A DNA stretch of 64,000 bases from Balneolaceae bacterium UBA7797 (GTDB taxonomy: Bacteria > Bacteroidota > Rhodothermia > Balneolales > Balneolaceae), in NCBI GenBank assembly GCA_002480645.1, contig DLCN01000015.1:62001-126000 (forward strand), read 5' to 3'. Positions 50,544 to 59,615 of this stretch are shown here, piece after piece; position 1 is the first letter of the stretch; every line of letters starts with the position of its first letter. The notes beneath the pieces were generated by a model that did no database searches, was not told the DNA's origin, and was given only the letters and a program-made list of their open reading frames with translations. A program made the translations under genes and the position numbers.

Positions 50544-50568
50544 AAATCAATATAATATTGATATTGTT

Positions 50569-50598
50569 AAAGCCTGCGATGTTCGGCGGGCTTTTTTT
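50569..50598 (+). terminator. Rho-independent terminator after the DUF4412 gene
   Basis: AAAGCCTGC and GGCGGGCTTT pair through a loop and run into seven Ts. It lies 25 bp after the stop codon. Confidence 0.82.
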
Positions 50599-50611
50599 GT
50601 GGAAATAAAAT

Positions 50612-50638
50612 AAGGATCACCAGTCACGGTGATCCTTT
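50612..50638 (-). terminator. Rho-independent terminator after the CHRD gene
   Basis: AAGGATCACC and GGTGATCCTT form a perfect 10-bp stem with a 6-base loop. Read on the minus strand it follows the stop of the multi-CHRD gene by 24 bp; its T-run is weak (TTATTTTATTT). Confidence 0.7.
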
Positions 50639-50662
50639 ATCTGTTTTGCTGTTTCGCCTAAT

Positions 50663-52934
50663 TTATTTTATAAGCATCATTTTTCGGGTCATGCTATTTG
50701 TACCGGCCGTAAGTCGGTAAATATAGATTCCGGATGACAGTTCAGAGGCATCAAAATTTACAGTATGTGAACCGGCTGACATTCGGGTATTCAATAGTGT
50801 GGCTACTTCCTGTCCAAGCATATTAAATACTTTAATTGATGCATTTGACGGTTGATCGAGCGTAAAATTTATAGTAGTGGTTGGGTTAAACGGATTCGGA
50901 TAATTCTGTTCTAATGCAAATACATCCGGATTCTCGTTATTTGCTTCTGCAGCAGTTACCATTCCACGTTGGAGCATCGCTGATCTGGGCATACTGTATG
51001 TACTGTTGCTTCCATCACTGACAACTACACGATGATAGACAGTAGCCGTTGCTCCAATTTCGATGTCAAGGCTGGCAAGAATGTCATCTAACGTGCCGAA
51101 ATCAGTAGTAAAGTTTGTCTCGGCTCCAACACTTGAATTCACGATCACATTAGTAAATGCAGAATCGGTTGCCAGCTGCCATACGTAATTTAGTTCATTT
51201 CCGTTGGTGTCGGATGCCATTTCCCAGGTCGCTTCGAACATGGTAGCTATGTCTCCGGTAATGGATAATGAAGCTCCTTCCATGGGCGTAAGTATAGCAC
51301 TTGAATCAGGAAAGAAATTGGTTCCGTACAGAATCTGTCCTCTGAGTTCGCCCGCAGCAAATGCTTCGGTATGGATATTTACATACATGCCTTCCTCATA
51401 AAAAGCCATTAACTGAGCCTCAGTTAGCGTGAAGGTATTCATTGCAGCTTCAAACATTCCGGCTGTATCGCTCATTACTGTGGTGTTTAGCAAGATGCTA
51501 ACATCTCCGTTGGCATCAACTTCTCCGGTATGTATATGTGCACCACCGGCGATACTTGCATCAAAATTTGAACTTAGATCGGTAAACCCACCTGATACAA
51601 TAGCAGTTTCTCCGGAAACCTCAACGTTTATGGCTCCCATTGCCTCTGTCATTATGGGGTGAATTTCATTCATACCCGATAAAGTAGTTTTGAAATATGC
51701 GGTTGCATCTCCAAGTAATTGACCTCGAAGTTCACCTCCTGCATGTTCCATAGTGTGAATATTCAAATAGTATCCACGGGCCATTAAGGTAGCTTTTTGT
51801 TCTGTACTGAGTTCAAAGCTATTATCAGTGGCATGATACATACCTGAGCGAAGGTCGGATTCTGTGTCGGCTGTAAGTAAAAAGTCAACACCTCCATTGG
51901 TTCCGGCGTGTCCCGCATGTAAGTGAGAGCCCCCTGCAATGGATGCATCAAAATCTGATTCAAGACCCTGGAAAGAACCTGAAACAAACAAGGAGTTTCC
52001 GTGTAATTCGGCGATAACGGCTCCATAAGCCATCGAATTTACTGAAGGTAACTCAGCAGATCCCGATAGCGCGGAATAAAAAGAAGCGGTAACCGGGGGA
52101 GTTACCTGTCCACGTAATTCTCCACCAGCGTACGAGGTAGTGTGAATATTTACATAAAACATGCGATCCATGATCGCTTGCTTTTGATCGGTTGTTAATT
52201 CAAATCGATTCTCAGAGGGTAAATAAACACCGGACTTCATATCAGCGTTAACTGTTGCATTCAATGAAATTGTAACATCACCATTCATGCCTGCCGGAGC
52301 CACATGTAAGTGAGAACCACCTGCTATGGAAGCGTCAAAAGTGCCATCAAGTTCGCTAAACGAGCCGGATACGATCAATGAATCACCATGTAATTGGAAT
52401 ACTAATCCACCATAAGCATGTGTTTTAGCTGCCGGCACTTCGAATGCACCGGAAAGATTAGTTCGGAAATGTGCATCGGCTTCCGGTAAAAGTTGAGCTC
52501 TGAGTTCTCCACCCTGATAAGAGGTTGAATGTATGTTTATTTATATATAAACCTTGCATCATCAGAGTATCTACCTGACCGTCGCTAAGTGTAAAGGTGT
52601 TGTCTGCCGTTGCGTACGTTCCGCTTTTATTATCAGCGTTCATTGAAGCAGTAAGTGCTGTTAAAACGCCACCTGCCTGTCCGGCCATTCCAAAATGGAT
52701 ATGAGAAGCAGCGTAATCACCGGTTAATCCTCCAAAAGAACCTTCTAAGGTTAGTTCGTTGCCAATTAACGTGGCCATTACAGAACTGGTTGCTGTTGTT
52801 GTGAGAGCGGGTACCTCGTTGCTTCCGCTGAGGTGAGCCTCAAAATTAGTTTGTGCCTGCGTAATCGGACTAAAACCGAAAACCGCAAAGCAAAGAACTG
52901 AAATTATAGTTCGTAGCCTATATAACGATTTCAT
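50663..52934 (-). pseudogene. Multi-CHRD-domain secreted protein with T9SS sorting domain, split by a 4-bp frameshift
   Basis: Two reading frames make up one gene. The first (52934 to about 52540 in its meaningful part, stop at 52458) gives a signal peptide ending 'FSPITQAQ' and CHRD domain one. The second (running to 50663) gives CHRD domains two to four, a region resembling a fibronectin or cadherin-like module, and a T9SS sorting domain ('LEQNYPNPFNPTTTINFTLD'). The break is at 52536-52543, where TTTA occurs twice. With one copy removed, the frame reads 'YINIHSTSYQGGELRAQL', the proper CHRD end, and the two parts join into one frame of about 755 codons. CHRD (chordin-like) domains in bacteria are extracellular, often with 'HIHxG' and 'NIHT' strands. 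It is either a real inactivation, a phase-variable site, or an assembly error. Confidence 0.85.
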
Positions 52935-53071
52935 GTGCGATTGATTTAATTAAAGTTAAATACCCTTTTGGGTTAGTTGTCTGTTGTTACGCAGACTTTA
53001 CACGCACAGATTGGTTTGCTATAAAAAAACCATTTAGCTACTTAAACGACGATCTAAGTAAGGGGTTTGAA

Positions 53072-53854
53072 TCAACTCCCCAGTAAATACATATCTCCGG
53101 TAGGTTGAGGAACTCCACCTTTAGGTTCCATGGTAATAGCGAAAGCACCGGAACCAAGGTCATGGGAGAGTTCATCTACTTTGAAGAAAGAATTCGAAAC
53201 CGGTTCCGAGATTGAAAATACCCCGGCACTAATCGGCTGATTGTTTACGATAAGCCATAATTGATAGTCTTTATCGGAAGGAGCTGCCGGTAAATTCGAA
53301 ACCTGTAGCAGTGCCCGGTCGTTATCTTTATCCCAGACAACTTTCCCATATCCGCCGGGATTCACTTCCAGCCCGTTCATCATTACCAGATCCACATCAC
53401 GGGCTTCCAGTATTGTTAATAATTCTTCCTTTTGGGATAATTCATCACCAAGTCGTTCTATCACAGTTTCGTATTTGGCCAATTCCCTTGATGAGGAAGT
53501 CATCTTATCGGTCAGATTCTGGCTGTAGAAACCCAACCCAACCGTAGATATCAGGAAAAGTACAGCTGCTGCCAGAGAGTATCGATAACGGGTAAGATAT
53601 TTTACATTCGACCGTTGAATGGTTGACCAAACTCTGCGAATGAGAGTTTGTTTCAGGGTTTCATCAGGTGCCTGTGCGGGGTACAAAAGGGCAAGTTCCG
53701 AAGCAACCCCTTTCATTTCTTCAAAAAATACTTTTTGCTGTGTGGAACTCTGTTCGAGCAATTGCAGGAATAATTCTTTGTCAGATTCAGTGAGTGAATC
53801 CAGTACATATCCCGCGCATAATTCTTCAAAATTTTTTTGATCCACCTGTGACAT
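53072..53854 (-). CDS. Anti-sigma factor, RskA family
   Basis: The 260-residue protein has a short N-terminal zinc-less anti-sigma domain ('LCAGYVLDSLTESDKELFLQ'), a single membrane helix near residues 87-108 ('YSLAAAVLFLISTVGLGFYS'), a coiled region, and a C-terminal RskA domain ('GYGKVVWDKDNDRALLQVSN', 'DKDYQLWLIVNNQPISAGVF' and 'FAITMEPKGGVPQPTG'). RskA proteins hold SigK-type ECF sigma factors inactive at the membrane and release them on proteolysis. Its start overlaps the sigma gene stop by 1 bp (TAATG) with a good GGAGG upstream. The cognate pair lies upstream of the CHRD gene on the same strand. Confidence 0.92.
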   Translation of the reverse strand: MSQVDQKNFEELCAGYVLDSLTESDKELFLQLLEQSSTQQKVFFEEMKGVASELALLYPAQAPDETLKQTLIRRVWSTIQRSNVKYLTRYRYSLAAAVLFLISTVGLGFYSQNLTDKMTSSSRELAKYETVIERLGDELSQKEELLTILEARDVDLVMMNGLEVNPGGYGKVVWDKDNDRALLQVSNLPAAPSDKDYQLWLIVNNQPISAGVFSISEPVSNSFFKVDELSHDLGSGAFAITMEPKGGVPQPTGDMYLLGS

Positions 53855-54468
53855 TATTCATCCTCCTGTGCCAATAATTCTTTTAGCTTCAGCATGCCGT
53901 CACGCATCCGGGTTTTCACAGTTCCCAGAGGTATATCATATTTTTCTGATATCTCAGACTGTGTTAACCCACCAAAGTAGGCAACTTGTATAACGCTTCT
54001 CTGCTTTTCTGAGAGTTGTCCGAGCGCTTTGTACACCCGTTCAGCCCGATCGGAGAGAATAGTATTCTCAAGCGGATTATTTTCGTTCGAAAACAATGGA
54101 TTATACACGTCTTCATCATCCAGGTTTATGGATTGCTTCTGCTGTTCTTTATAAACTTTTGATCGCAGCCTGTCTATCGCTTTATTTCGTGTAAGGGATA
54201 CGATCCACGTGTAAGGAGTACCCCGGGAGGGATCAAATTGATCTGCTCTTTCCCAGATGTTTGTGAATACCTCCTGAAGCATATCCTCAGATTCTTCCTT
54301 TTTATGAAGTATAGAAACAAGTATTCCGAAAAGTAATCGGTTATAATGATCATATAACTCTTCCAATGCGTCAGGTTCCTGAGCGGCGATCCTCCGCATA
54401 ATATCTCTGTCGCGGGAGTTATTCTGAGTTAACAAACGGCCTACAGCCGAAATAAAGATATATAACAT
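53854..54468 (-). CDS. ECF RNA polymerase sigma factor (SigK-like)
   Basis: The 204-residue protein has region 2 ('LEELYDHYNRLLFGILVSIL', 'SEDMLQEVFTNIWERA', 'PYTWIVSLTRNKAIDRLRSK') and region 4 ('ALGQLSEKQRSVIQVAYFGG', 'LTQSEISEKYDIPLGTVKTR') of ECF sigma factors, joined by an acidic linker of about 25 residues. The RskA-type anti-sigma gene overlaps its stop by 1 bp, a typical sigma/anti-sigma pairing. The first 23 residues are not conserved, so an internal start near 54399 ('MRRIAAQEPDAL') is possible. Its regulon is unknown; the adjacent CHRD gene is a natural candidate. Confidence 0.93.
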   Translation of the reverse strand: MLYIFISAVGRLLTQNNSRDRDIMRRIAAQEPDALEELYDHYNRLLFGILVSILHKKEESEDMLQEVFTNIWERADQFDPSRGTPYTWIVSLTRNKAIDRLRSKVYKEQQKQSINLDDEDVYNPLFSNENNPLENTILSDRAERVYKALGQLSEKQRSVIQVAYFGGLTQSEISEKYDIPLGTVKTRMRDGMLKLKELLAQEDE

Positions 54469-54547
54469 AAACTGCTTAGTTAGGAATACGAAAGAATACG
54501 GGTATTGGATGGTTGTAAACTACAGGAAGATCAGCAAAATCCGAAAG

Positions 54548-56584
54548 TCAGAGTAATTCTTTTAAGGCGCTCAATGAGTTAACGGGTTTTTCACAGCTAT
54601 AATTTCTGCATACGTAAATGGTGGTATCATCATTTAATGCAGGATTGTGGGTCAGGTAATTACACAGCGTGAAGATAGGGTCTTTCTCAACTCCCGGATT
54701 ATGTACGAGTACTTTTTGAGGGAGGTATGCAGACCGTAGATATCGAATGATCTCTGCAGAGCTTTGACTTGCAGCATTTTCTGCAACAATGATCTCTTTT
54801 GGGGAATGATGGATGAATTGTAAGGCCATCATACCCATCGTAATGCTCGATCCGGAACGTATCAATTCCGAGGAGAATAACTTACCGGTCTGTTCGACCA
54901 ATTCATCATAGTGTGTATTTCCGGTAATTTTGCCAAGGCGGAGAAGATTAACGAGTGCCATTGAATTAGCGGAAGGAACCGCTCCGTCAAAAACAGGTTT
55001 TTGAGCTCCCAGTACCAGATCTGCTTCATCACTTGATGAATAGAAACCTCCTACTTCTGCATCATAAAAACGATCAATAAAATGATCGTTCAATGCCACG
55101 GCCTGTTTCAGATATTCACTGTTGAAGGTAGCTTCATATAAGTCGATAGAAGCCTGGATCAGAAAAGCATAATCGTCGGCAAAAGCGTGAATGGCTCGTT
55201 CATCATCCCTGTACCGGTGATAAAGAACCTCATTTTCGAGCATTGTGTGTAGAACGAATTGATAAGCTTTTTCCGCAGATTGTATAAAATCAGATTCGTC
55301 AAATACCGCACCCGATCTCGCAAGAGCTGAAATCATGAGTGCATTCCAGTCCGTAAGCATTTTATCATCTAACAGAGGACGAATCCGTGTATTCCTTACA
55401 GAAGTCAGCGTTGCCCGAATGGCATGCCAACGGGACGTTTCAGCACTACCCAGAGGAATATCAAGCCATAGAATATTCTGACCTGTTGGCGCCCCGGTAG
55501 CTTCATCATTGAAATTTCCTTCCTTCGAAATGTTGAAATACTCTTCCAGAAACTCCATTTCTTCCTCAGGCAAAGACGAAGTTAATTCTGCATGGCTCCA
55601 GGTATAGAATTTACCTTCCTCACCTTCACTGTCGGCATCTTCAGCAGAATAGAAATATCCTGCTTCCGACCGAAGGTCCCGGTTAACATATTCCGCGATC
55701 TCATAAACAGTTTGTTTGAATAATGGATTTTGAGTGGCCTGCCAGCCTTCGGTGTAGGCCATCATCATAAGAGCCTGATCGTAGAGCATTTTCTCAAAAT
55801 GGGGGAGTAACCATTCCCGGTCGGTGGAATAGCGATGGAATCCATACCCGACCTGATCCCAGATGCCTCCCAATCGCATAGCCGTGAGTGTTTCAGAGGC
55901 TGATCTTTTAAACCGTTCATCCTTGGAGTAATGCCATTGGCGAAACAGGAACATGAGATTGTGCGGAGTCGGAAATTTCGGAGCAGAACCAAATCCACCA
56001 TAGTCGGCATCATAATTTTGCTGCAATTGTTCAGCGGCAAAATCAATAGCCTCAGTTCCCGGAAAAACACCGGATTCAAATTGTTGAGAACGACTATACC
56101 CTTCCCGGATCTTCTCGATGGCTTTAGTGATCTTGGCAGGTTCATTTTTCCATACACCGGTTATTCCGGGAATCAATTGACGCAATCCGATTCGATTGTA
56201 ACGAGCTTCTTTTGGAATATAGGTTCCGGCAAAAAAAGGTTCTTTTTCCGGGGTCATAATAATGGTGAGCGGCCATCCGCCCTGACCATTCAACATCTGG
56301 CAAACCGTCATATACATTTGATCCAGATCCGGTCGCTCTTCCCGGTCTACCTTAATGTTTACAAAAGCCTGATTCATCATAGAGGCGATCTCTGAATCTT
56401 CAAAACTTTCGTGCTCCATTACATGGCACCAGTGGCAGGTAGCGTAGCCGATCGATAAAAAGATCGGCTTTTGTTCTTTTTTTGCTTTCTCAAAGGCTTC
56501 ATCACTCCACGGATACCAATCTACGGGATTGTCTTTGTGTTGAAGCAGATACGGACTTTTTTCCTGTGCGAGCTTATTAGACAC
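54548..56584 (-). CDS. YyaL/SPATA20-type thioredoxin-fold protein (DUF255)
   Basis: The 678-residue protein begins 'NKLAQEKSPYLLQHKDNPVD', the unmistakable opening of the DUF255/YyaL family, with 'GYATCHWCHVMEHESFED' holding the CxxC-like pair and 'REERPDLDQMYMTVCQ' after it. The remainder, from about residue 170, is a six-hairpin alpha/alpha toroid ('SAPKFPTPHNLMFLFRQWH', 'QVGYGFHRYSTDREWLLPHF'). Human SPATA20 and bacterial homologues have no settled function; redox or sugar-epimerase-like roles have been suggested. The start overlaps the mgsA stop by 8 bp, so it is the second gene of an operon with methylglyoxal synthase. Confidence 0.93.
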   Translation of the reverse strand: MSNKLAQEKSPYLLQHKDNPVDWYPWSDEAFEKAKKEQKPIFLSIGYATCHWCHVMEHESFEDSEIASMMNQAFVNIKVDREERPDLDQMYMTVCQMLNGQGGWPLTIIMTPEKEPFFAGTYIPKEARYNRIGLRQLIPGITGVWKNEPAKITKAIEKIREGYSRSQQFESGVFPGTEAIDFAAEQLQQNYDADYGGFGSAPKFPTPHNLMFLFRQWHYSKDERFKRSASETLTAMRLGGIWDQVGYGFHRYSTDREWLLPHFEKMLYDQALMMMAYTEGWQATQNPLFKQTVYEIAEYVNRDLRSEAGYFYSAEDADSEGEEGKFYTWSHAELTSSLPEEEMEFLEEYFNISKEGNFNDEATGAPTGQNILWLDIPLGSAETSRWHAIRATLTSVRNTRIRPLLDDKMLTDWNALMISALARSGAVFDESDFIQSAEKAYQFVLHTMLENEVLYHRYRDDERAIHAFADDYAFLIQASIDLYEATFNSEYLKQAVALNDHFIDRFYDAEVGGFYSSSDEADLVLGAQKPVFDGAVPSANSMALVNLLRLGKITGNTHYDELVEQTGKLFSSELIRSGSSITMGMMALQFIHHSPKEIIVAENAASQSSAEIIRYLRSAYLPQKVLVHNPGVEKDPIFTLCNYLTHNPALNDDTTIYVCRNYSCEKPVNSLSALKELL

Positions 56585-57065
56585 TAATATCCTTTTTGAA
56601 ACGCTGACTATAATCTACAATAAAGCGTTCGTATGGTTTATCCATGAGCGGGGATGAGATCAGAAAATCAGCTGATGCCCGATTTATTGCCATTGGGATA
56701 TTATACACCACACTAATTCTTTGCAGTGCTTTCACATCTACATCGTGTGGTTGCGCCTGTAGTGGATCCCAGAAAAAGATCATGATATCAATTTCGTTGT
56801 CTATGATGGCTGATCCGATCTGCAGATCGCCTCCCAGAGGACCGCTCTTAAAAGTAAATACAGGCAAATTCAGTTTTTCGGCTGCCAGAGAGCCGGTGGT
56901 ACCGGTACCGAATAAATTATGATTAGATAGAATATCCCGATTGTATTCAGCCCAGTCTAAAAGATCCAGTTTTCTGTGATCGTGAGCGATCAGGGCAATG
57001 TTTTTTTTGGGACGCATTTTTGTGATGCTATCCGCTATAGATGGATGATGTGCATTCTTTTTCAT
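56577..57065 (-). CDS. mgsA: Methylglyoxal synthase
   Basis: The 162-residue protein converts dihydroxyacetone phosphate to methylglyoxal and phosphate, a bypass used when phosphorylated sugars build up. Diagnostic segments are 'IALIAHDHRKLDLLDWAE' (phosphate pocket), 'LFGTGTTGSLAAEKL', 'SGPLGGDLQIGSAI' with the catalytic Asp, and 'IFFWDPLQAQPHDVDVKAL' with the catalytic His/Asp. All are intact. About 15 N-terminal residues extend beyond the usual start. Its stop overlaps the following YyaL-like gene by 8 bp, so they are co-translated. Confidence 0.95.
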   Translation of the reverse strand: MKKNAHHPSIADSITKMRPKKNIALIAHDHRKLDLLDWAEYNRDILSNHNLFGTGTTGSLAAEKLNLPVFTFKSGPLGGDLQIGSAIIDNEIDIMIFFWDPLQAQPHDVDVKALQRISVVYNIPMAINRASADFLISSPLMDKPYERFIVDYSQRFKKDISV

Positions 57066-57149
57066 GTAAATTTCGTCTCCTGAGTGAGTTTGAAAGCCGG
57101 TAATTATATACGAATTGGAAGGTAAGTTTTTACAACCAATAAGCCGAAT

Positions 57150-59000
57150 TTAAACCACTAATCTGAGCGATGGTCGCTCAAGCCGGATCTGTTTGATCTT
57201 GAACTCTTTGTCTTTGAATCCCTTAAGCTCGATGGCACTTTCTTTAACGAACAAATGATCTTTGCGCTTATCCAGATATAGCTGAACATCAGGATGCTGA
57301 AAAACGTCGTCAGAAATTACGATCTCTTTTTCTTTGGCAACATCAACAAGACGGGAGGCGATATTTACCGTTGTGCCAAAATAATCGGTGCGGCCATTCA
57401 AATTCACAGCGGTACAATCCCCAAAATGAACCCCTGCTTTAATCTTAAAGGAGCTGCCCATGGCAGTAGAAAAGGTGAATATCTGTTGAATGCGTTCAAC
57501 CGCTTTCAGGGCAGAGACCGGCTCTCTGAATACCGCCATCACCGAATCCCCGATGGTTTTTACAATGCCACCACGTTCTTCCGCTACGATCTGTTCTATG
57601 ATCTTGAAATGACTCATAACTCTGCCGATTGCAAAATCATCGCCTTCTTTGCTGTAGATCTCGGTTGAATTCAGGAGGTCTGTAAATAGCATGGTAACTC
57701 CGGAAGCTTTAACCTGTACTTCCTCATCCAGAGCCTCCATCGGAAATAAAGATCTGAAATCATGAGCAGAACTAACTTCACTGGCATAAGTGGCTTCCTT
57801 TTTCCAATCCTTTTTCTCCAGATTACAGACCAAACGATGCTCAGTTTTATTAATGAGTGTGATATTTGGCTTCGTCGAGATCACCACTTCCTGCCCTTTG
57901 AAATCATCTTCTGTTAAAGTGATGGTTACCGTATCTACCGCATTATCTCTGGCATGAAGTATTAATTCCCCTTCATGAGCATCGCTTTTAAATATATAGG
58001 TACCCTCTTCCAGCCAGACTTTAAGGTACATAGTCTCTTTTGCACGCATAAAATGCTGGCTCACCTTATGTGGCGTTTCCTGAGGGTCGCCAATAGAATA
58101 CTTGCGATCTGATAATTTTCTAACAGTAGGATGCGGGCTGAATACCAATTGGGTATTTAAGTTAAAATCCATGCTGTAACTGGTATCGCATTCAGGGCAA
58201 TGAAGCTCAGTATCGCAGGTTCTTAAATTTTTAAAACTGTAATGAGGTTGCTTACAACCCGGACAATAGACTTCCCATTTATAATCAAGTAATTCGATAT
58301 GGGCTCCATGAAGAAACACATTAAGCACAGAATATTTTTTCTCACCCCAGTGTTCCGCTAAAAGAAAAGGATGGATCTGATGGAGTTCGGCATCATCGGC
58401 TCTGCGAATATATTGAACCAGATGATCAATAATTCTTTTTCTTCTGGTTTTAGTGAGGAGCTCTTTTTCTGCCTTATATATTTTCTTTTCGGCAGATCTG
58501 CCCAACATTTTTGGAGTATTGAACTCGTAGGGCATTTTATTTTCTTTCGCACAGCGATCGAATTGCTGAAGCAGGGCATCGTACCGCGTTTTTAAATATC
58601 TCTCGAGAATATACTTAGCGAAAGCAAAGAAGATTTTTTTATCCGGAGTGATCCAAAGCCGGGTTCGTACCAAGGTACCTTTTTTATTTTGGGTAAGATC
58701 AACGAGATATCTGAACTTCTTTAAAAATCCGGATTTATAATATCGGGTAGTTCCAAATCTGAAGGGCTGTTCCCAAATGTAGGGCTCCTGCTCCCATAAT
58801 ATAAAAGAACTTAACTGGTCACTTGATATTTCCAGAAGGTGCTTATTTTTAGGCTGTGTGATCTGATTTTTCTTAACAGCCTGTAAACGAAGGGCTTTAA
58901 AAATGGCATCGGTATCAGACACTAATGGCCACAGCTGCTCCGGCATTGCCTCCAGCTGTATTGACCAGTCAAAATAATGTTGTCGTCCTTCGTTATTCAA
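57150..59000 (-). CDS. Class III adenylate/guanylate cyclase with SRPBCC-like and zinc-ribbon (DUF5939-type) N-terminal region
   Basis: The 616-residue protein has three parts. Residues 1-150 look like an SRPBCC/START-type lipid-binding domain ('HYFDWSIQLEAMPEQLWPLV' and 'GTLVRTRLWITP'). Residues about 190-400 form a DUF5939-like region with a four-Cys zinc ribbon (Cys246, 249, 268 and 271, plus Cys262). Residues about 430-600 are the cyclase catalytic domain: Asp441 in 'MLFTDLLNSTE', Lys481 and Asp485 in 'KTIGDSVMAVF', and 'GTTVNIASRLVD' with the transition-state Asn and Arg. Lys481 favours ATP as substrate. The start is a TTG; the first internal ATG would cut into the conserved N-terminal domain. 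It is a single-gene unit, and the lipid-like sensor part suggests control by a hydrophobic signal. Confidence 0.9.
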   Translation of the reverse strand: MNNEGRQHYFDWSIQLEAMPEQLWPLVSDTDAIFKALRLQAVKKNQITQPKNKHLLEISSDQLSSFILWEQEPYIWEQPFRFGTTRYYKSGFLKKFRYLVDLTQNKKGTLVRTRLWITPDKKIFFAFAKYILERYLKTRYDALLQQFDRCAKENKMPYEFNTPKMLGRSAEKKIYKAEKELLTKTRRKRIIDHLVQYIRRADDAELHQIHPFLLAEHWGEKKYSVLNVFLHGAHIELLDYKWEVYCPGCKQPHYSFKNLRTCDTELHCPECDTSYSMDFNLNTQLVFSPHPTVRKLSDRKYSIGDPQETPHKVSQHFMRAKETMYLKVWLEEGTYIFKSDAHEGELILHARDNAVDTVTITLTEDDFKGQEVVISTKPNITLINKTEHRLVCNLEKKDWKKEATYASEVSSAHDFRSLFPMEALDEEVQVKASGVTMLFTDLLNSTEIYSKEGDDFAIGRVMSHFKIIEQIVAEERGGIVKTIGDSVMAVFREPVSALKAVERIQQIFTFSTAMGSSFKIKAGVHFGDCTAVNLNGRTDYFGTTVNIASRLVDVAKEKEIVISDDVFQHPDVQLYLDKRKDHLFVKESAIELKGFKDKEFKIKQIRLERPSLRLVV

Positions 59001-59115
59001 AATCGCTTCCCGTTGCCAAGGTCGATAATTAATCCTTCAAACCGTATCTTATTGTACGTGTTTTTGAAGAGAGCTCCTTCAAAAGCTTGTTACAAAATTT
59101 TAATAAAACATATCA

Positions 59116-59547
59116 ATGGCAATAGAAAGAACATTAACTATTCTTAAACCCGATTGTGTAAAGAAAGGCCTGATCGGAGAAGTAACAAAAAGAATTCAGG
59201 AAGCTGGTTTTACTATCCTCGCAATGAAAATGACCCGACTAACCCCGGATACTGCCGGCGGGTTTTATGCAGTACACAAAGAACGTCCGTTTTATGATGA
59301 GTTGTGTGAGTTTATGAGCAGTGGAGCATGCGTGCCTATGATCCTTGAAAAAGAGAATGCAATCGCAGATTTCAGAAAGCTGATCGGAGCAACGAATCCG
59401 GCTGAAGCTGATGCCGGGACCATCCGTGCAGATTTTGCAGATAGCATGGGCGAAAATATTATTCATGGTTCCGACTCGGTAGAGAATGGAAAGATCGAAG
59501 CAGCTTACTTCTTTGCTGAATCAGAGGTGGTTGCAAATCTGGCCTGA
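59116..59547 (+). CDS. ndk: Nucleoside diphosphate kinase
   Basis: The 143-residue protein transfers the gamma phosphate between nucleoside triphosphates and diphosphates. Landmarks are 'RTLTILKPDCVKKGLIGEV' at the N-terminus, 'PGTIRADF'-type Arg/Asp block ('AGTIRADFADSMGENII'), and the active-site His in 'NIIHGSDSVENGKIEAAYFF'. Length and all catalytic residues are normal. It stands divergent from the cyclase gene with a 115-bp gap and is followed closely by a strong terminator. Confidence 0.97.
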   Translation: MAIERTLTILKPDCVKKGLIGEVTKRIQEAGFTILAMKMTRLTPDTAGGFYAVHKERPFYDELCEFMSSGACVPMILEKENAIADFRKLIGATNPAEADAGTIRADFADSMGENIIHGSDSVENGKIEAAYFFAESEVVANLA

Positions 59548-59573
59548 TCGTAGGCTTGGTTAAAATTTATCTT

Positions 59574-59603
59574 AAGCCTGATGGAACACATCAGGCTTTT
59601 TTT
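59574..59603 (+). terminator. Rho-independent terminator after ndk
   Basis: AAGCCTGATG and CATCAGGCTT form a perfect 10-bp stem with a 5-base loop and a run of seven Ts. It lies 26 bp after the ndk stop and ends 13 bp before the next start. Confidence 0.9.
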
Positions 59604-59615
59604 GTATCTACGAGT

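Noticed and set aside
50663..52438. Treating the second CHRD frame as an independent gene starting at GTG 52438
   Set aside because: The GTG lies inside a conserved CHRD domain, there is no signal peptide, and the frame continues upstream into the missing part of the first reading frame, so it is the rear of one broken gene.
50663..52934. Direct repeats in the CHRD gene as a possible CRISPR or VNTR array
   Set aside because: The similarity is at protein level between diverged CHRD domains about 400 bp long; there is no short identical repeat-spacer structure.
52935..53071. Shared ECF promoter motif before the sigma and CHRD genes
   Set aside because: Short AACTAA-like words occur in both leaders but without consistent -35/-10 spacing, so I could not support a promoter call.
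59556..59615. Upstream extension of the NamZ-like gene
   Set aside because: The extra codons run through the ndk terminator and would bury the lipoprotein signal inside the chain.
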